64,000 nt of DNA from an uncultured Sutterella sp. (GTDB lineage Bacteria > Pseudomonadota > Gammaproteobacteria > Burkholderiales > Burkholderiaceae_F), in the NCBI GenBank assembly GCA_900545275.1, contig UQYG01000002.1, forward strand, positions 124,001 to 188,000. The letters are read 5' to 3'. The notes beneath the pieces were generated by a model, which was not told the DNA's origin, made no database searches, and saw only the letters and a program-made list of their open reading frames with translations. Each line of letters starts with the position of its first letter. Position 1 is the first letter of the stretch. This document shows positions 1 through 8,467 of the stretch, in pieces. Position numbers and translations under genes: made by a program.

Positions 1-126
1 TCGGTAGGTGATGTAGGCGGTCGCGGCGGTGAAGGCAAAGAGCGCCGCAACGAGCGCCGCGGTCGTGCGAAGGAGCACGGATCCGCCCGGCGGAAACACT
101 TTCTTCAAGACGTCTGCGGCTTTCAC
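1..126 (-). CDS. Sensor histidine kinase, N-terminus only (runs off window)
   Basis: The reading frame starts with GTG at 126..124 and overlaps the stop of the response-regulator gene by four bases (GTGA), the usual coupling of a regulator and kinase pair. The 42 visible residues are a short cytoplasmic head with several lysines followed by a hydrophobic segment rich in Ala, Leu and Phe, as expected for the first membrane helix of a periplasm-sensing histidine kinase. No catalytic domain is inside the window, so the kinase assignment rests on operon position and the membrane helix. Confidence 0.6.
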   Translation of the reverse strand, partial: MKAADVLKKVFPPGGSVLLRTTAALVAALFAFTAATAYITYR

Positions 127-797
127 GACGTTTTCTCCCGAATGCGCCAACCGAGGCCCCGAATGTTTTCAATCGCGTCGCTTCCGATCTTCTTGCGAAG
201 CGCATGAATAAGGTATTCGACGGCGTTTCCCTCGGGCTCGTCTCCGGGCGCGTAGAGCTTTTCCTCGAGCGCCCGCTTCGAGAGCACGGCTCCGGGCCGC
301 ACGAGGAGCGCCGCAAGGAGCGCATACTCGCGCTTTGAGAGCGTCACGACGTCGCCGCCCACGGTGACGGCGTGCGTCACGGTATTGAGCGAAATGTTTC
401 CCGCGCGCAAAACGTCGCCCGCGATCGGCCCCTTGCGGCGGGCCACGGCACGAAGCCGCGCGATCAGCTCCGACATGTGGAAGGGTTTCAGAACATAGTC
501 GTCCGCTCCAGCGTCGAGGCCCTCGAGACGGCTCTCGAGCGCTTCGCGGGCGGTGACGATCAGGACGGGCAGACTTCCCTTGGGCGCAGGCATCGCGCGG
601 ATGTTTTTGAGGACGTCGATGCCGTCCATCCCGGGCAGGCCCAGGTCGAGAAGCACGGCGTCGACGTCGTGCACGCGAAGCGCCGCGAGTCCCTCGGAGC
701 CCGTCGGCGCATAGGTGACGACGTGCGCTTCGCTTTCCAATGCGGCGCTCACGGCCCGGGCGATGAAGGGATCGTCCTCAATGAGAAGAATGTGCAT
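123..797 (-). CDS. OmpR/PhoB-family response regulator
   Basis: A 224-residue two-component regulator. The receiver domain begins MHILLIEDD with the acidic pair at residues 7-9, the phospho-acceptor Asp is near residue 51 (VLLDLGLPGMDG), and the conserved Lys lies in YVLKPF near 105. A winged-helix DNA-binding domain follows, with LSKREYALLAAL and a GLGWRI end typical of QseB/PmrA-like proteins. The frame is open for 37 further codons upstream, but those residues do not resemble a receiver, so the ATG at 797 is preferred. The partner kinase follows immediately with a four-base overlap. The target genes cannot be read from the sequence. Confidence 0.9.
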   Translation of the reverse strand: MHILLIEDDPFIARAVSAALESEAHVVTYAPTGSEGLAALRVHDVDAVLLDLGLPGMDGIDVLKNIRAMPAPKGSLPVLIVTAREALESRLEGLDAGADDYVLKPFHMSELIARLRAVARRKGPIAGDVLRAGNISLNTVTHAVTVGGDVVTLSKREYALLAALLVRPGAVLSKRALEEKLYAPGDEPEGNAVEYLIHALRKKIGSDAIENIRGLGWRIREKTS

Positions 798-993
798 GGG
801 TTTCCCAAAGTGTTGGAGACGTTTGCATCCTTCGTTTTGGAAGGAGCCATGGGAAAAGTCTAACCGCCCCGCGCTCCTTTGGAGGGCGTCCGCCATGAAA
901 GGACACAAAAGACCGGGCGTCTCCCGGCAACGCCGCCTCTCGATCCCTCATGGAATCGAAGGGACTTCGAGAGCGTCGTCGCAGCAGCCTTCA

Positions 994-1254
994 TCACTCG
1001 TCAAGCGCACGCCAGGCGACAAACGCTCGATCCTCCTCACTGAAGACGAGAGCAAGACGCATCTGCTCCCTCCCCTTTGCTTGTCCCAGTCCGTAACGAC
1101 GGTCTTTCATCTGGGAGAGAGCTTGTGCGAGACTTGCGGGCGCTTCGGCGTTTTTTTTTGCGACATACTTCAGCTCAATCACCCAATAACGGTTGTCTGC
1201 AGCCACTTCCAGATCACTGCGCCCCTTGGCGTTGTGCACCTCGATCCTCGGACA
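994..1254 (-). pseudogene. C-terminal relic of a PD-(D/E)XK nuclease domain protein (AAA-ATPase-like family)
   Basis: About 85 residues resemble the C-terminal nuclease-like domain of the widespread AAA-ATPase-like/PDDEXK_9 family: IEVHNAKGRSDLEV, then VIELKYV carrying the E-x-K half of the active site, then the Q-x-K-D/R-Y region and ALVFSEEDRAFVAW. The usual N-terminal AAA part of several hundred residues is missing. The frame runs back without an ATG to the stop codon of the DUF362 gene at 1324. The sequence is therefore a truncated relic, possibly read through from nothing. The best family clue is the D...ExK spacing; there was no alignment to confirm it. Confidence 0.5.
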
Positions 1255-1323
1255 AAACGGGCGCCGCCGGGTCTCCCCGACGACGCCCGTCCCTCCGAAG
1301 GATGCGTGCTGCGGCGGTTGGCC

Positions 1324-2289
1324 TCAGACTTCAATCAAGTCGTACTGATCACTTCCCATGTGGAGTTCCCGCATGTAGGAGAGCTGACGCAGACCGCTGC
1401 GCGATTCGATGCGCTCGACCAGGTCGTGACGTTCCTTTTCGGGGAGCGCATAGACCAGGTCGATCGCCGCCTTGTCGATCGCGAGAATGTCGGTCGAGGC
1501 GAGAATCCCGATGTCGTTGGCCGTCGGTTCCGCGGCGCCCGTGCCGGCGCAGTCGCAGTCGACCGACATGCGGCGCATGACGGAGAGATAGGTGATGTGC
1601 CTGCCGAAATGATCCGTCACGGCCTTGCCGCCTTCGACCATGCGTTCCATGAAGTGCGGTCCGCCCGCCCAGTCGTTGTTTCCTTCGCGGTGAAGTTCGC
1701 GCTTGCCGCGCGCACCCGAAGCGCAGCCGATCGAGATGTTTTTGAGGCATCCGCCGAAGCCGCCCATCGTGTGGCCCTTAAAGTGCGTCAGAACGATCAT
1801 CGAGTCGTAGTTGAGAAGGTGCTTGCCGACGTGGACTTCCTTGAGCCACTTGCCGCCCATGATCGGCAGCGCAACGTCGCCCTCTTCGTCCATGATGTCG
1901 ACGGGCGAGAAGGTCCAGCCGTTCGTCTTGAGGACCTCGCGGTGACCGGCCGTCGTCTGACGGGGACTCGCATAGAAGACGTTGCACTCCACGATCGTGG
2001 AGGGCACTTCCGCCTGGAAGGCCTTCACCCATTCGCGCGGAATGATGTTGGGACCGTTCGGTTCGCCCGTATGGAGCTTCAAGGCCGTGCGGCCCGTGAT
2101 GTCGCCGTTGACGAGCTTGTAGAGTTTCAGAAGTCCCGCCGCTCTCAAGTCCTTCGTGAAGTAGACCTTGGCGCGCCCGTTGGCGGCGGAGCTCCCCGAA
2201 GCGGGCGCTTCGGCGGCCTTGAGCGACGCCGCCTGCAGACCTCCCGCCACGGTCGCGACGGAGGCGAGGAAATTACGACGACTCAGCAT
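1324..2289 (-). CDS. Tat-exported DUF362-family protein
   Basis: A 321-residue protein starting MLSRRNFLASVATVAGG, a twin-arginine signal (S-R-R-N-F-L) followed by a short hydrophobic stretch and a cleavage region near AEA. The ATG at 2289 follows an AGGGAGA ribosome site; the 12 codons upstream do not look like signal peptide. The body matches the DUF362 family (GGFGGCLKNISIG, the SMIVLTHFKGH region, and an acidic ILASTDILAIDKAAIDLV segment). Members often carry ferredoxin domains elsewhere, but this one shows no CxxC clusters. Tat export suggests that it folds, perhaps with a cofactor, before reaching the periplasm. Its biochemical role is unknown. Confidence 0.8.
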   Translation of the reverse strand: MLSRRNFLASVATVAGGLQAASLKAAEAPASGSSAANGRAKVYFTKDLRAAGLLKLYKLVNGDITGRTALKLHTGEPNGPNIIPREWVKAFQAEVPSTIVECNVFYASPRQTTAGHREVLKTNGWTFSPVDIMDEEGDVALPIMGGKWLKEVHVGKHLLNYDSMIVLTHFKGHTMGGFGGCLKNISIGCASGARGKRELHREGNNDWAGGPHFMERMVEGGKAVTDHFGRHITYLSVMRRMSVDCDCAGTGAAEPTANDIGILASTDILAIDKAAIDLVYALPEKERHDLVERIESRSGLRQLSYMRELHMGSDQYDLIEV

Positions 2290-2437
2290 GTTTTTTCTCC
2301 CTTTGATTTTCGATTCGCACCGCACCCGAGCGCCGTGCGAACCGTCCGTTGTGTACCTGTGATCAGGCTAAGAAAACCGCTGCGGAAAAAATCGTCCGAT
2401 CCGCTCGGTTTTCTGCCCGTTGACGTCGATCTTCGCG

Positions 2438-2571
2438 TCAGGACGGCCTGCGCTTTGCGAGGATGTTCTCGAGAACGCCCCGGGCGACCTCGGCCTGCCC
2501 GGCCCCGGCCGCCCGCTCGATTTCGGCGAGGTAGTCCCGCATTTCTTCCGGCGTAGTTCCGGTGTTGAGCG
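2438..2571 (-). pseudogene. Unidentified C-terminal gene tail
   Basis: On the minus strand a frame reads TGTTPEEMRDYLAEIE and continues as an Ala/Glu-rich amphipathic helix ending ILAKRRPS and a stop at 2440..2438. The composition is much more protein-like than the other frames here. Upstream the same frame runs into the antisense of the kinase operon, so the 5' part of the gene is gone. The family was not recognised. See the finding on the deletion scar. Confidence 0.35.
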
Positions 2572-2620
2572 CGGCGACGGCTACATGCTCGCAGTGCCCG
2601 TGGAAAAGGAGGTCCCGTGA
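2572..2620 (+). pseudogene. Tail of an OmpR-type response regulator
   Basis: The frame ending at 2620 reads RGDGYMLAVPVEKEVP. The R-G-(x)-G-Y motif is the winged-helix end of OmpR-family regulators, and its stop overlaps the GTG start of the next kinase by four bases (GTGA), exactly the arrangement seen for the first pair in this window. Upstream of about 2570 the frame no longer resembles a response regulator, so only the tail survives. Confidence 0.5.
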
Positions 2621-4038
2621 CCGACGCCGTCCGCCCGTCTTCCTCCTTCTTCGGCAACATCAAGAAGAAGCTCTCCGCCCTTTTGCCCGACTCGATCTTC
2701 GGACAGATCCTCTTTGTGCTCGTTGCGGGGCTCGCGCTCCTGCAGATCGCGAACTTTCTCGTCGTCTGCGGCGTGCAGAGGCTCTACGTCGGTCAGCTCG
2801 AGGCGGCGCGGATCGGACACGTCGTCTCCTATCGGGCGCTCTTTGAATCGATTCCCGCGGACCTGCGGGCCGAAACGCTGAACGCCGCCCACGGCAATCC
2901 CGCACTCGGACACTCGAGCGAACGCGTGACGATCGTTCGGACCCGCCCCGACTGGCCCGCGCCCGGCCCCATTCTCGCAAAACCTCTCAAAGCCCTCGAA
3001 GAAGCGCTCGCCGCAGGAGGCGCATCACCCGAAGTGCTCGTGCGCGGCGAAGAGTCCGACGCCCTTTTTCCGCTTCACGCGCCGCCCATGGAAGCGGCGG
3101 TTGCACTCGAGGACGGCACGTGGCTCACGATTCTCTTTCCCGTCGAAGCGGACGACCGTCTGATGGTCTGGTCGCAGCGCCTCTTCGTATTTTTGGAAGC
3201 CGTCGTCCTTCTCGTTCCGCTCGTTTACCTGCTCAAGCGCGTGACCAAACCGATCGATCGGCTCTGCAGCGCCGCGAAAGCCTTCGGCGCGGCGCCGCAG
3301 GAGAGCCCCGCCCTCCCCGAAGAGGGTCCCCGGGAGCTGCGGAGCGCCGCCAACGCCTTCAACCACATGCGCGAACAAATTCGGGGCCACTTGGACGAAC
3401 GAAACCGCATGATCGCTGAGCTCGCCCATGACTTGAGAACGCCTCTCACGAAACTGCAGCTGCGTCTCGCGCGGGTCGAACCCGAAACGCTTCGCGATCA
3501 GCTCCCAGAAACGGCCAAGGGCATGAACGCGATTCTGACGCAGGGACTCGAATTCGCCAGGAGTCTGCGCACCGAAGAACCGATGACGAAGGTCGACCTC
3601 CCGTCCTTCCTGCAGAGCCTAGCGGACGACTACGCGGACCTCGGGCGCGCCGTGACCTTTGAATGCGATTCCGCACTGGAAGCGAATCCTCAAACGGGCG
3701 TTCTGCCGGCAAGACCTTTGTGTCTCAAACGCTGTATGGAAAACCTTCTCACGAACGCCTGCGCCTATGCAGGCTCGGCCGAGATTCGGCTGACCGCGGA
3801 AAAAGAAGCGCTCGTCGTGACGGTGTCCGATCGGGGCCCCGGGATTCCGGAAGAACTGCTCGAGAAGGTATTTGAACCCTATTTCCGGGTGGAGGGCTCT
3901 AGAAACCGCGCTTCGGGCGGCACGGGACTCGGTCTTGCGATCGCCAGAAACATGGCGCAGTTGAACGGTGCGGCGCTTTCGTTCGCGAACCGCCCCGGGG
4001 GCGGACTCGTCGTGACTCTCCGATTTCGACGCCCCTGA
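2617..4038 (+). CDS. Membrane sensor histidine kinase (QseC/PmrB-like), regulator partner lost
   Basis: A 473-residue kinase. Membrane helices lie near residues 28-52 and 190-210, enclosing a periplasmic sensor of about 140 residues. A HAMP linker follows (KRVTKPIDRL). The HisKA box is ELAHDLRTPLTKL with the phospho-accepting His near 271. The ATPase domain has the N box ENLLTNACAYA, DRGPGIPEE and GGTGLGLAIAR near 374, 405 and 437. All catalytic boxes are intact, so the enzyme should work. The GTG start at 2617 is set by overlap with the residual regulator tail and by the AAGGAGGTCCC ribosome site within that tail. With its regulator truncated, it may signal to another regulator such as the one at 123..797; this is inference. 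Confidence 0.9.
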   Translation: MTDAVRPSSSFFGNIKKKLSALLPDSIFGQILFVLVAGLALLQIANFLVVCGVQRLYVGQLEAARIGHVVSYRALFESIPADLRAETLNAAHGNPALGHSSERVTIVRTRPDWPAPGPILAKPLKALEEALAAGGASPEVLVRGEESDALFPLHAPPMEAAVALEDGTWLTILFPVEADDRLMVWSQRLFVFLEAVVLLVPLVYLLKRVTKPIDRLCSAAKAFGAAPQESPALPEEGPRELRSAANAFNHMREQIRGHLDERNRMIAELAHDLRTPLTKLQLRLARVEPETLRDQLPETAKGMNAILTQGLEFARSLRTEEPMTKVDLPSFLQSLADDYADLGRAVTFECDSALEANPQTGVLPARPLCLKRCMENLLTNACAYAGSAEIRLTAEKEALVVTVSDRGPGIPEELLEKVFEPYFRVEGSRNRASGGTGLGLAIARNMAQLNGAALSFANRPGGGLVVTLRFRRP

Positions 4039-4163
4039 ATCGATTCCCGGAAACATGCAAAGTTTTTCCGCCCGTCACTTGAACACTCGGCAGCTCTGTC
4101 ATGCGGAGAGCTTACGATTTTCGTTTGGATTTTTTTCCTCGAGGTGATCGTGACGCAGATTCG

Positions 4164-4472
4164 TCACTTACGGATCCAGGGATAAGACTTGTTCATTGTT
4201 ACGGCAAGTTTCTCTTGAACGTCAGTCGGCGCAGGTAGATTCAAAAAATCCAAGACCTCATCTAACTGCCTGTCGGACAAATAAGTGAGCTTACAATCGG
4301 GCTGCGGAGCGGGGATGAATCCCCCCTCTTGGATGATCGGGTCCGTTTTTGGCAAATGACTTGTTTTGGCCGGGTCATCAAGCCGCCCGGCCGTGAATTC
4401 GGGAGAGGGACAGAATTCTCCGCTCTCATAAAAATTCCTTTCCAAACAGTGACGTTTCAACGGTTTACCCAT
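4164..4472 (-). CDS. Hypothetical protein (~102 aa), possibly a fragment
   Basis: This ORF sits in a stretch visibly poorer in GC than its neighbours. From the ATG at 4472 it encodes MGKPLKRHCLERNFYESGEF, then a proline-rich middle and a helical end (LSDRQLDEVLDFLNLPAP). The ATG overlaps the stop of an upstream frame as TGATG, which would allow coupled translation. No family was recognised. Low GC and the adjacent transposase-like fragment suggest recently acquired or decaying DNA. Confidence 0.4.
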   Translation of the reverse strand: MGKPLKRHCLERNFYESGEFCPSPEFTAGRLDDPAKTSHLPKTDPIIQEGGFIPAPQPDCKLTYLSDRQLDEVLDFLNLPAPTDVQEKLAVTMNKSYPWIRK

Positions 4473-4571
4473 CAAAACACAATGCGGCACAGCAAATCAT
4501 CGAAAACACGTTCACAAACCTGATTGTTGTGGCAAAAGAATTCTCGCAAAACTTTACAGTGCCCGCCTGAC
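4472..4571 (-). pseudogene. Zinc-ribbon fragment, possibly ISL3-type transposase
   Basis: The frame reads GHCKVLREFFCHNNQVCERV, then FDDLL and CRIVF-stop. The pattern R-x-F-x-C-(N)-x-x-C-x-R-x-F-x-(D/E)-x-L resembles the N-terminal zinc ribbon of ISL3-family transposases. Only about 30 residues survive. The resemblance is short and could be fortuitous. Confidence 0.25.
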
Positions 4572-4816
4572 GACATTATCAGACCCCGTCCTTCGTTTGG
4601 AGGCGAGTCTTCCCTCCCCCGCCTTTCCCCTGTTTCGGAAGGGCCCGGGCTCTTCTTGTCACGAACCGCCGTAAAACGAATCGTCTTTCTGTCGAACAAC
4701 GCGCGTCCCCCGTATTTTCCCCACATACACTTTGCGGATTCTCAAAAGAGAAAATCACCCCTTTCCTTCTGCGGCAGTATTTTCACATCAAATCCCATGA
4801 CCTCTGCCCAAGAACT

Positions 4817-4848
4817 CTTTGCAAAAACAGCAAAGTTCTTTGCAAAAA
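4817..4848 (+). promoter_or_regulatory. Direct repeat upstream of the molybdoenzyme operon
   Basis: CTTTGCAAAAA occurs at 4817-4827 and again at 4838-4848, a period of 21 bp (two helical turns), with GCAAAG between them forming an imperfect inverted repeat. It lies about 210 bp before the first gene of the respiratory operon, in AT-richer DNA. A regulator-binding site is plausible; no specific regulator is implied. Confidence 0.4.
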
Positions 4849-5059
4849 GCAGGATGCCGCCGAATCCCTCCCACTTGGAGAATGCGGGAAACCGAGCTCC
4901 GCGCCCGATTCGACATTGTCGGGCCCGAGATCCGGCTACGACGATGCACGCGGCGTCGAACGCTCTCGAGAACCGATCGGGCGTTCGAGACCGCGCGCTT
5001 CGCCCCTCTTTGCGGAAGGTACACCGAAGAACCGCCTTCCCGACCCCTAGGAGACCCCT

Positions 5060-7741
5060 ATGCAACTATCTCGCCGAAGCTTTCTCGAAGCGACGGCCGT
5101 GGCGGGCCTTGCCGCCACGGTGAACCGCCTCGTGCCCGAAGGTCTCGTTTCCTCGGCCCGCGCCGCCGAGGCGGCCAAAGCCGCGCCCGCCGCAGCCGCC
5201 GCGGGCGAAACGAAAATCGTCAAGACCTGCTGCCGCGCCTGCATTCACAACTGCGGCGTGCTCGCCCACGTGCGCAACGGCCGCGTGGTGAAGCTCGAAG
5301 GCAACCCCGAATACCCGATGAGCAAGGGCACGCTCTGCCCGAAGGGACTCGCGGGCATTTCCGCCCTCTATCACCCGAACCGCAACAAGTACCCGCTCCT
5401 GCGCGTGGGCAAGCGCGGCGAAAACAAGTGGCGCCGCATCAGCTGGCAGGAAGCGATCGACCGTATCGCCCGCAAGATGGAGGAAGTCCGCCATCAGTAC
5501 GGCGCCGAATCCGTCCTCATCACGACGGGCGGCGGCGGCAATCCGGCCTTCCGCGGGATTCCGCGCGTTGCGAACGCCTTCGGAACCCCGAACTTCTACG
5601 AACCGGGCTGCGCGCAGTGCTACCTCCCGCGCACGCTCGCCTTCGACATGATGTACGGCGGCCCGGACACGTCGATCGCCGACGAAAAGAGCCGCGAAAT
5701 CTACAACCCGAACACGGTCATGAAGTCGATCGTGCTCTGGGGTACGGACCCCTCCTACAGCAACCCCGCGGGCGGCGGCCAGGCGCTCGTGACCCTGCGC
5801 GCAAAGGGCGTGAAGTCGGTCGTGATCGACCCGCGCTTCATTCCGGAAGCGGCCCGCGCCGACGTGTGGCTGCCGATCCGTCCGGGCACCGACGTGGCGC
5901 TCATGCTCGGCTGGATGCGCTACATCATTGCGAACAAACTCTGGGACAACGAGTTCGTCATGCGCTGGACGAACCTTCCCTACCTCGTCGACGTCGAAAC
6001 GAAGATGCTCGTGCACGCCAACGACCTCGACGCGAAGGGCGACGCCAAGACCTACGTCGTATGGGATGCGAAGACGAAGTCTCCGAAACCCATCGCCTAT
6101 CCCTGGGACGACAAGCTCGAGCCGGTGCTCGACGGCGCGTTTGAATGGCAGGGCAAGAAGTACGTGACGGGCTTCCGCGCGCTCAAGGAACGGGTCGAAC
6201 CCTGGACCCTCGAAGCGACGGCGAAGGAATGCTGGCTCGATCCGAAGAAGATCGAAGAGGCGATCCGCATTTACTGCGACGGTCCGTCGGGCGTGGCCCT
6301 CGGCGTCGCGACCGACCAGACGCCGAACTCCGTACAGGCCGCCATGGGCGCGGTGATCCTCAACGCCCTCCTCGGGAACGTCGAACGTCCGGGTTCGCTC
6401 ATGCAGCGCAATCCCTCGAGCAACGTCGTTCCGGCCGGCTCGCTCGCCACCCGCTGCTCCTACCTCCTTCCGGAAGGTCAGCTCACGAAGCGTCTCGGCA
6501 GCAATGAACATAAGGGCCTCATCCAGTGGGACGCCGCACAGCCGAGCGCCGTGCTCGACGCGATGCTCACGGGCAAGCCCTATCCGATCAAGGTCTGGCT
6601 CGAACGCTCCGGGAACAAGTTCGGCGTCAACGGCAACGCCGGTTCCTGGGTGAAGGCGATGGAAAACGTCGACCTGATCGTGCACATGTACATGTATCCG
6701 ACGTCCTTCTCGATGTACGCGGACATTCTGCTCCCCGCGACCGAGTGGCTCGAAACGAACATGCTCATCGAATCCCTCAACATGGTGTTCGCCCGCCAGG
6801 CGGTCGCGCACGTGTGGGAAACGGAAGACGAAACGCTCTTCTGGTCGAAGCTCATCAAGAAGTGCGCCGCGCTCGGAAACGAAAACGCCCAGCGCGCCTG
6901 CAACCCCGACTTCATGAAGGACGACCTCGCCTACTGGGATTCGATGGAGGAACTCCTCGACGGTCGTCTCAAGCGCATCGGCATGACCTGGAAGCAACTC
7001 CTGGCGAACAACCCCGTCACGTACATGCCGTACGAGAAGTGGAACACCTACTACGTATACAAGCAGAAGGATCCGAAGACGGGCCTGCCCCAGGGCTTCC
7101 GCACGCCTTCGAAGAAGCTCGAACTTTACGGCGACGTGTGGATCACGCTCGGGCGCACCGGCAAGCCCTACGCCCTGCAGCCTCTTCCGCCCGCTTCCAA
7201 GGACTACGATCCGCTGCCCTACTATCTGGAACCCCACGAAAATCCGACGAACGAGATCGGCCGCGAATTCCCGCTCATCCTCACGAACGGACGCATTCCG
7301 GTCTATCACCACGGGACGCTTCGCAACGTGCCCTACCTGCGCGAAATCTATCCGGTGCCCGAACTTTGGGTGAATCCGGTCGACGCGAAGAAGTACGGCC
7401 TCAAGACGGGCGACTGGGCCTGGATCGAGTCGCTGCGCGGCAAGACCCGCGGCAAGGTGCTCGTCACCGAAGGCGTGAGCCCGGGCGTTCTCTATCAGGA
7501 ACGCTTCTGGTTCCCGGAAACGCTCACGACGCCGACGCGCGGCTGGATGGAAGCCAACGTCAACGTGTTGACGAAGAACGACCCGCCCTTCAACGACGTG
7601 GTCGGCACCTACACGCTGCGCGGCATCCAGGTCCGCATCTCGAAGGCGCCGGGCGCGCCCGAAGGAATCTGGCAGAAGCCCGAGGACTTCAAGCCGTGGC
7701 TGCCGCAGCCCACGGACACGACGCCGAATCCGAAGCTCTGA
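5060..7741 (+). CDS. Molybdopterin-dependent oxidoreductase, catalytic subunit (DMSO reductase superfamily)
   Basis: An 893-residue periplasmic enzyme. It starts MQLSRRSFLEA, a Tat signal, after an AGGAGACCCCT ribosome site. The [4Fe-4S] binding motif CCRACIHNC...CPKG lies at residues 57-95. The central body carries the bis-MGD contacts of the family (TTGGGGNPA, LWGTDPSYSNPAGGG, VIDPRFIPEA), and EPGCAQCYLPR near 183 offers a cysteine as the likely molybdenum ligand, as in polysulfide or arsenate reductases rather than the serine of DmsA. The C-terminal domain ends with the cofactor-cap fold (LILTNGRIPVYHHGT). It heads an operon with ferredoxin, DmsC-like anchor and TorD-like chaperone, so it probably reduces an electron acceptor with quinol electrons. 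The substrate cannot be told; thiosulfate, polysulfide, sulfoxide, and aromatic dehydroxylation remain open. Confidence 0.9.
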   Translation: MQLSRRSFLEATAVAGLAATVNRLVPEGLVSSARAAEAAKAAPAAAAAGETKIVKTCCRACIHNCGVLAHVRNGRVVKLEGNPEYPMSKGTLCPKGLAGISALYHPNRNKYPLLRVGKRGENKWRRISWQEAIDRIARKMEEVRHQYGAESVLITTGGGGNPAFRGIPRVANAFGTPNFYEPGCAQCYLPRTLAFDMMYGGPDTSIADEKSREIYNPNTVMKSIVLWGTDPSYSNPAGGGQALVTLRAKGVKSVVIDPRFIPEAARADVWLPIRPGTDVALMLGWMRYIIANKLWDNEFVMRWTNLPYLVDVETKMLVHANDLDAKGDAKTYVVWDAKTKSPKPIAYPWDDKLEPVLDGAFEWQGKKYVTGFRALKERVEPWTLEATAKECWLDPKKIEEAIRIYCDGPSGVALGVATDQTPNSVQAAMGAVILNALLGNVERPGSLMQRNPSSNVVPAGSLATRCSYLLPEGQLTKRLGSNEHKGLIQWDAAQPSAVLDAMLTGKPYPIKVWLERSGNKFGVNGNAGSWVKAMENVDLIVHMYMYPTSFSMYADILLPATEWLETNMLIESLNMVFARQAVAHVWETEDETLFWSKLIKKCAALGNENAQRACNPDFMKDDLAYWDSMEELLDGRLKRIGMTWKQLLANNPVTYMPYEKWNTYYVYKQKDPKTGLPQGFRTPSKKLELYGDVWITLGRTGKPYALQPLPPASKDYDPLPYYLEPHENPTNEIGREFPLILTNGRIPVYHHGTLRNVPYLREIYPVPELWVNPVDAKKYGLKTGDWAWIESLRGKTRGKVLVTEGVSPGVLYQERFWFPETLTTPTRGWMEANVNVLTKNDPPFNDVVGTYTLRGIQVRISKAPGAPEGIWQKPEDFKPWLPQPTDTTPNPKL

Positions 7742-7785
7742 CGCTTGTGATTCGACCCGAACCGTCTCGTTCGAAGCCGCGTGAC

Positions 7786-7808
7786 GCACGGACGCGAGCC
7801 GTCCGTGC
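7786..7808 (+). other. Intercistronic hairpin
   Basis: GCACGGACG and CGTCCGTGC form perfect 9-bp arms (7786-7794, 7800-7808) with a five-base loop between the catalytic and ferredoxin genes. No T-run follows, so it is more likely an mRNA-stability or differential-expression element than a terminator. Confidence 0.5.
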
Positions 7809-7838
7809 CGACGCGGCCTCCCAAAAGGAATTTTCGTT

Positions 7839-8435
7839 ATGACGCAAAAAACTTTGGTTATCGACCTCGACCGCTGCACGGGGTGCATGGCCTGCGAAGT
7901 CGCCTGCAAACAGGAAAACGGCGTGCCGCTCGGCGTGTACTTGAACAAGGTCCACTCGATCGGTCCGACGGGGGTCTTCCCCGACATCAAGCAGTACTTC
8001 CTGCCGCACGTCTGCCAGAACTGCAAGGACGCGCCCTGCGTGAAGGTGTGCCCGACGAAGGCCACCTACCGCACGGAAGACGGCCAGATTCTCGTCGACA
8101 AGGAAAAGTGCATCGGCTGCCGCGCCTGCATGACGGCCTGCCCGTACGGCGCGCGCTCCTTCAATCCGGAAACGAACGTCGTGGAAAAGTGCACGCTCTG
8201 CAATCACCTGCAGGCGGCGGGCGAGCAGCCCGCCTGCGTGAAGGCCTGCTGTGCGCACGCCCGTTTCTTCGGCGACATCGACGATCCGGAAAGCGACGTC
8301 TCGAAGGCCGTCAAGGCGGCCGGTCCCGAGAACGTGCATGCGATGCGCGACGTCGGCAACAAGCCGACGGTGCGCTACATCCTGCACAAGAAGTACGGCG
8401 ACTGGACGGAAGACCAGCCGAAGATGCTCCCCTGA
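7839..8435 (+). CDS. Four-cluster [4Fe-4S] ferredoxin subunit (DmsB/PsrB type)
   Basis: A 198-residue electron-transfer subunit with four cysteine clusters: CTGCMACEVAC near the N-terminus, CQNCKDAPCVKVC, CIGCRACMTAC, and CTLCN...CVKACC. This matches the DmsB/PsrB/NrfC family in which each cluster set binds a [4Fe-4S] centre. It lacks a signal peptide, so it would be exported with the Tat-bearing catalytic partner. A clear AAAGGAA ribosome site precedes the ATG. It would pass electrons from the membrane anchor encoded next to the molybdenum centre. Confidence 0.92.
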   Translation: MTQKTLVIDLDRCTGCMACEVACKQENGVPLGVYLNKVHSIGPTGVFPDIKQYFLPHVCQNCKDAPCVKVCPTKATYRTEDGQILVDKEKCIGCRACMTACPYGARSFNPETNVVEKCTLCNHLQAAGEQPACVKACCAHARFFGDIDDPESDVSKAVKAAGPENVHAMRDVGNKPTVRYILHKKYGDWTEDQPKMLP

Positions 8436-8467
8436 CGGGAAGCGTCGACGGACAAATGGAGTGAGCG

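Noticed and set aside
5066..8065. A 999-residue minus-strand open frame across the molybdoenzyme and ferredoxin genes.
   Set aside because: It is the antisense shadow of two clearly coding genes in GC-rich DNA; it has no domain, and its composition (Arg, His, Val, Gly) mirrors the codon bias of the opposite strand.
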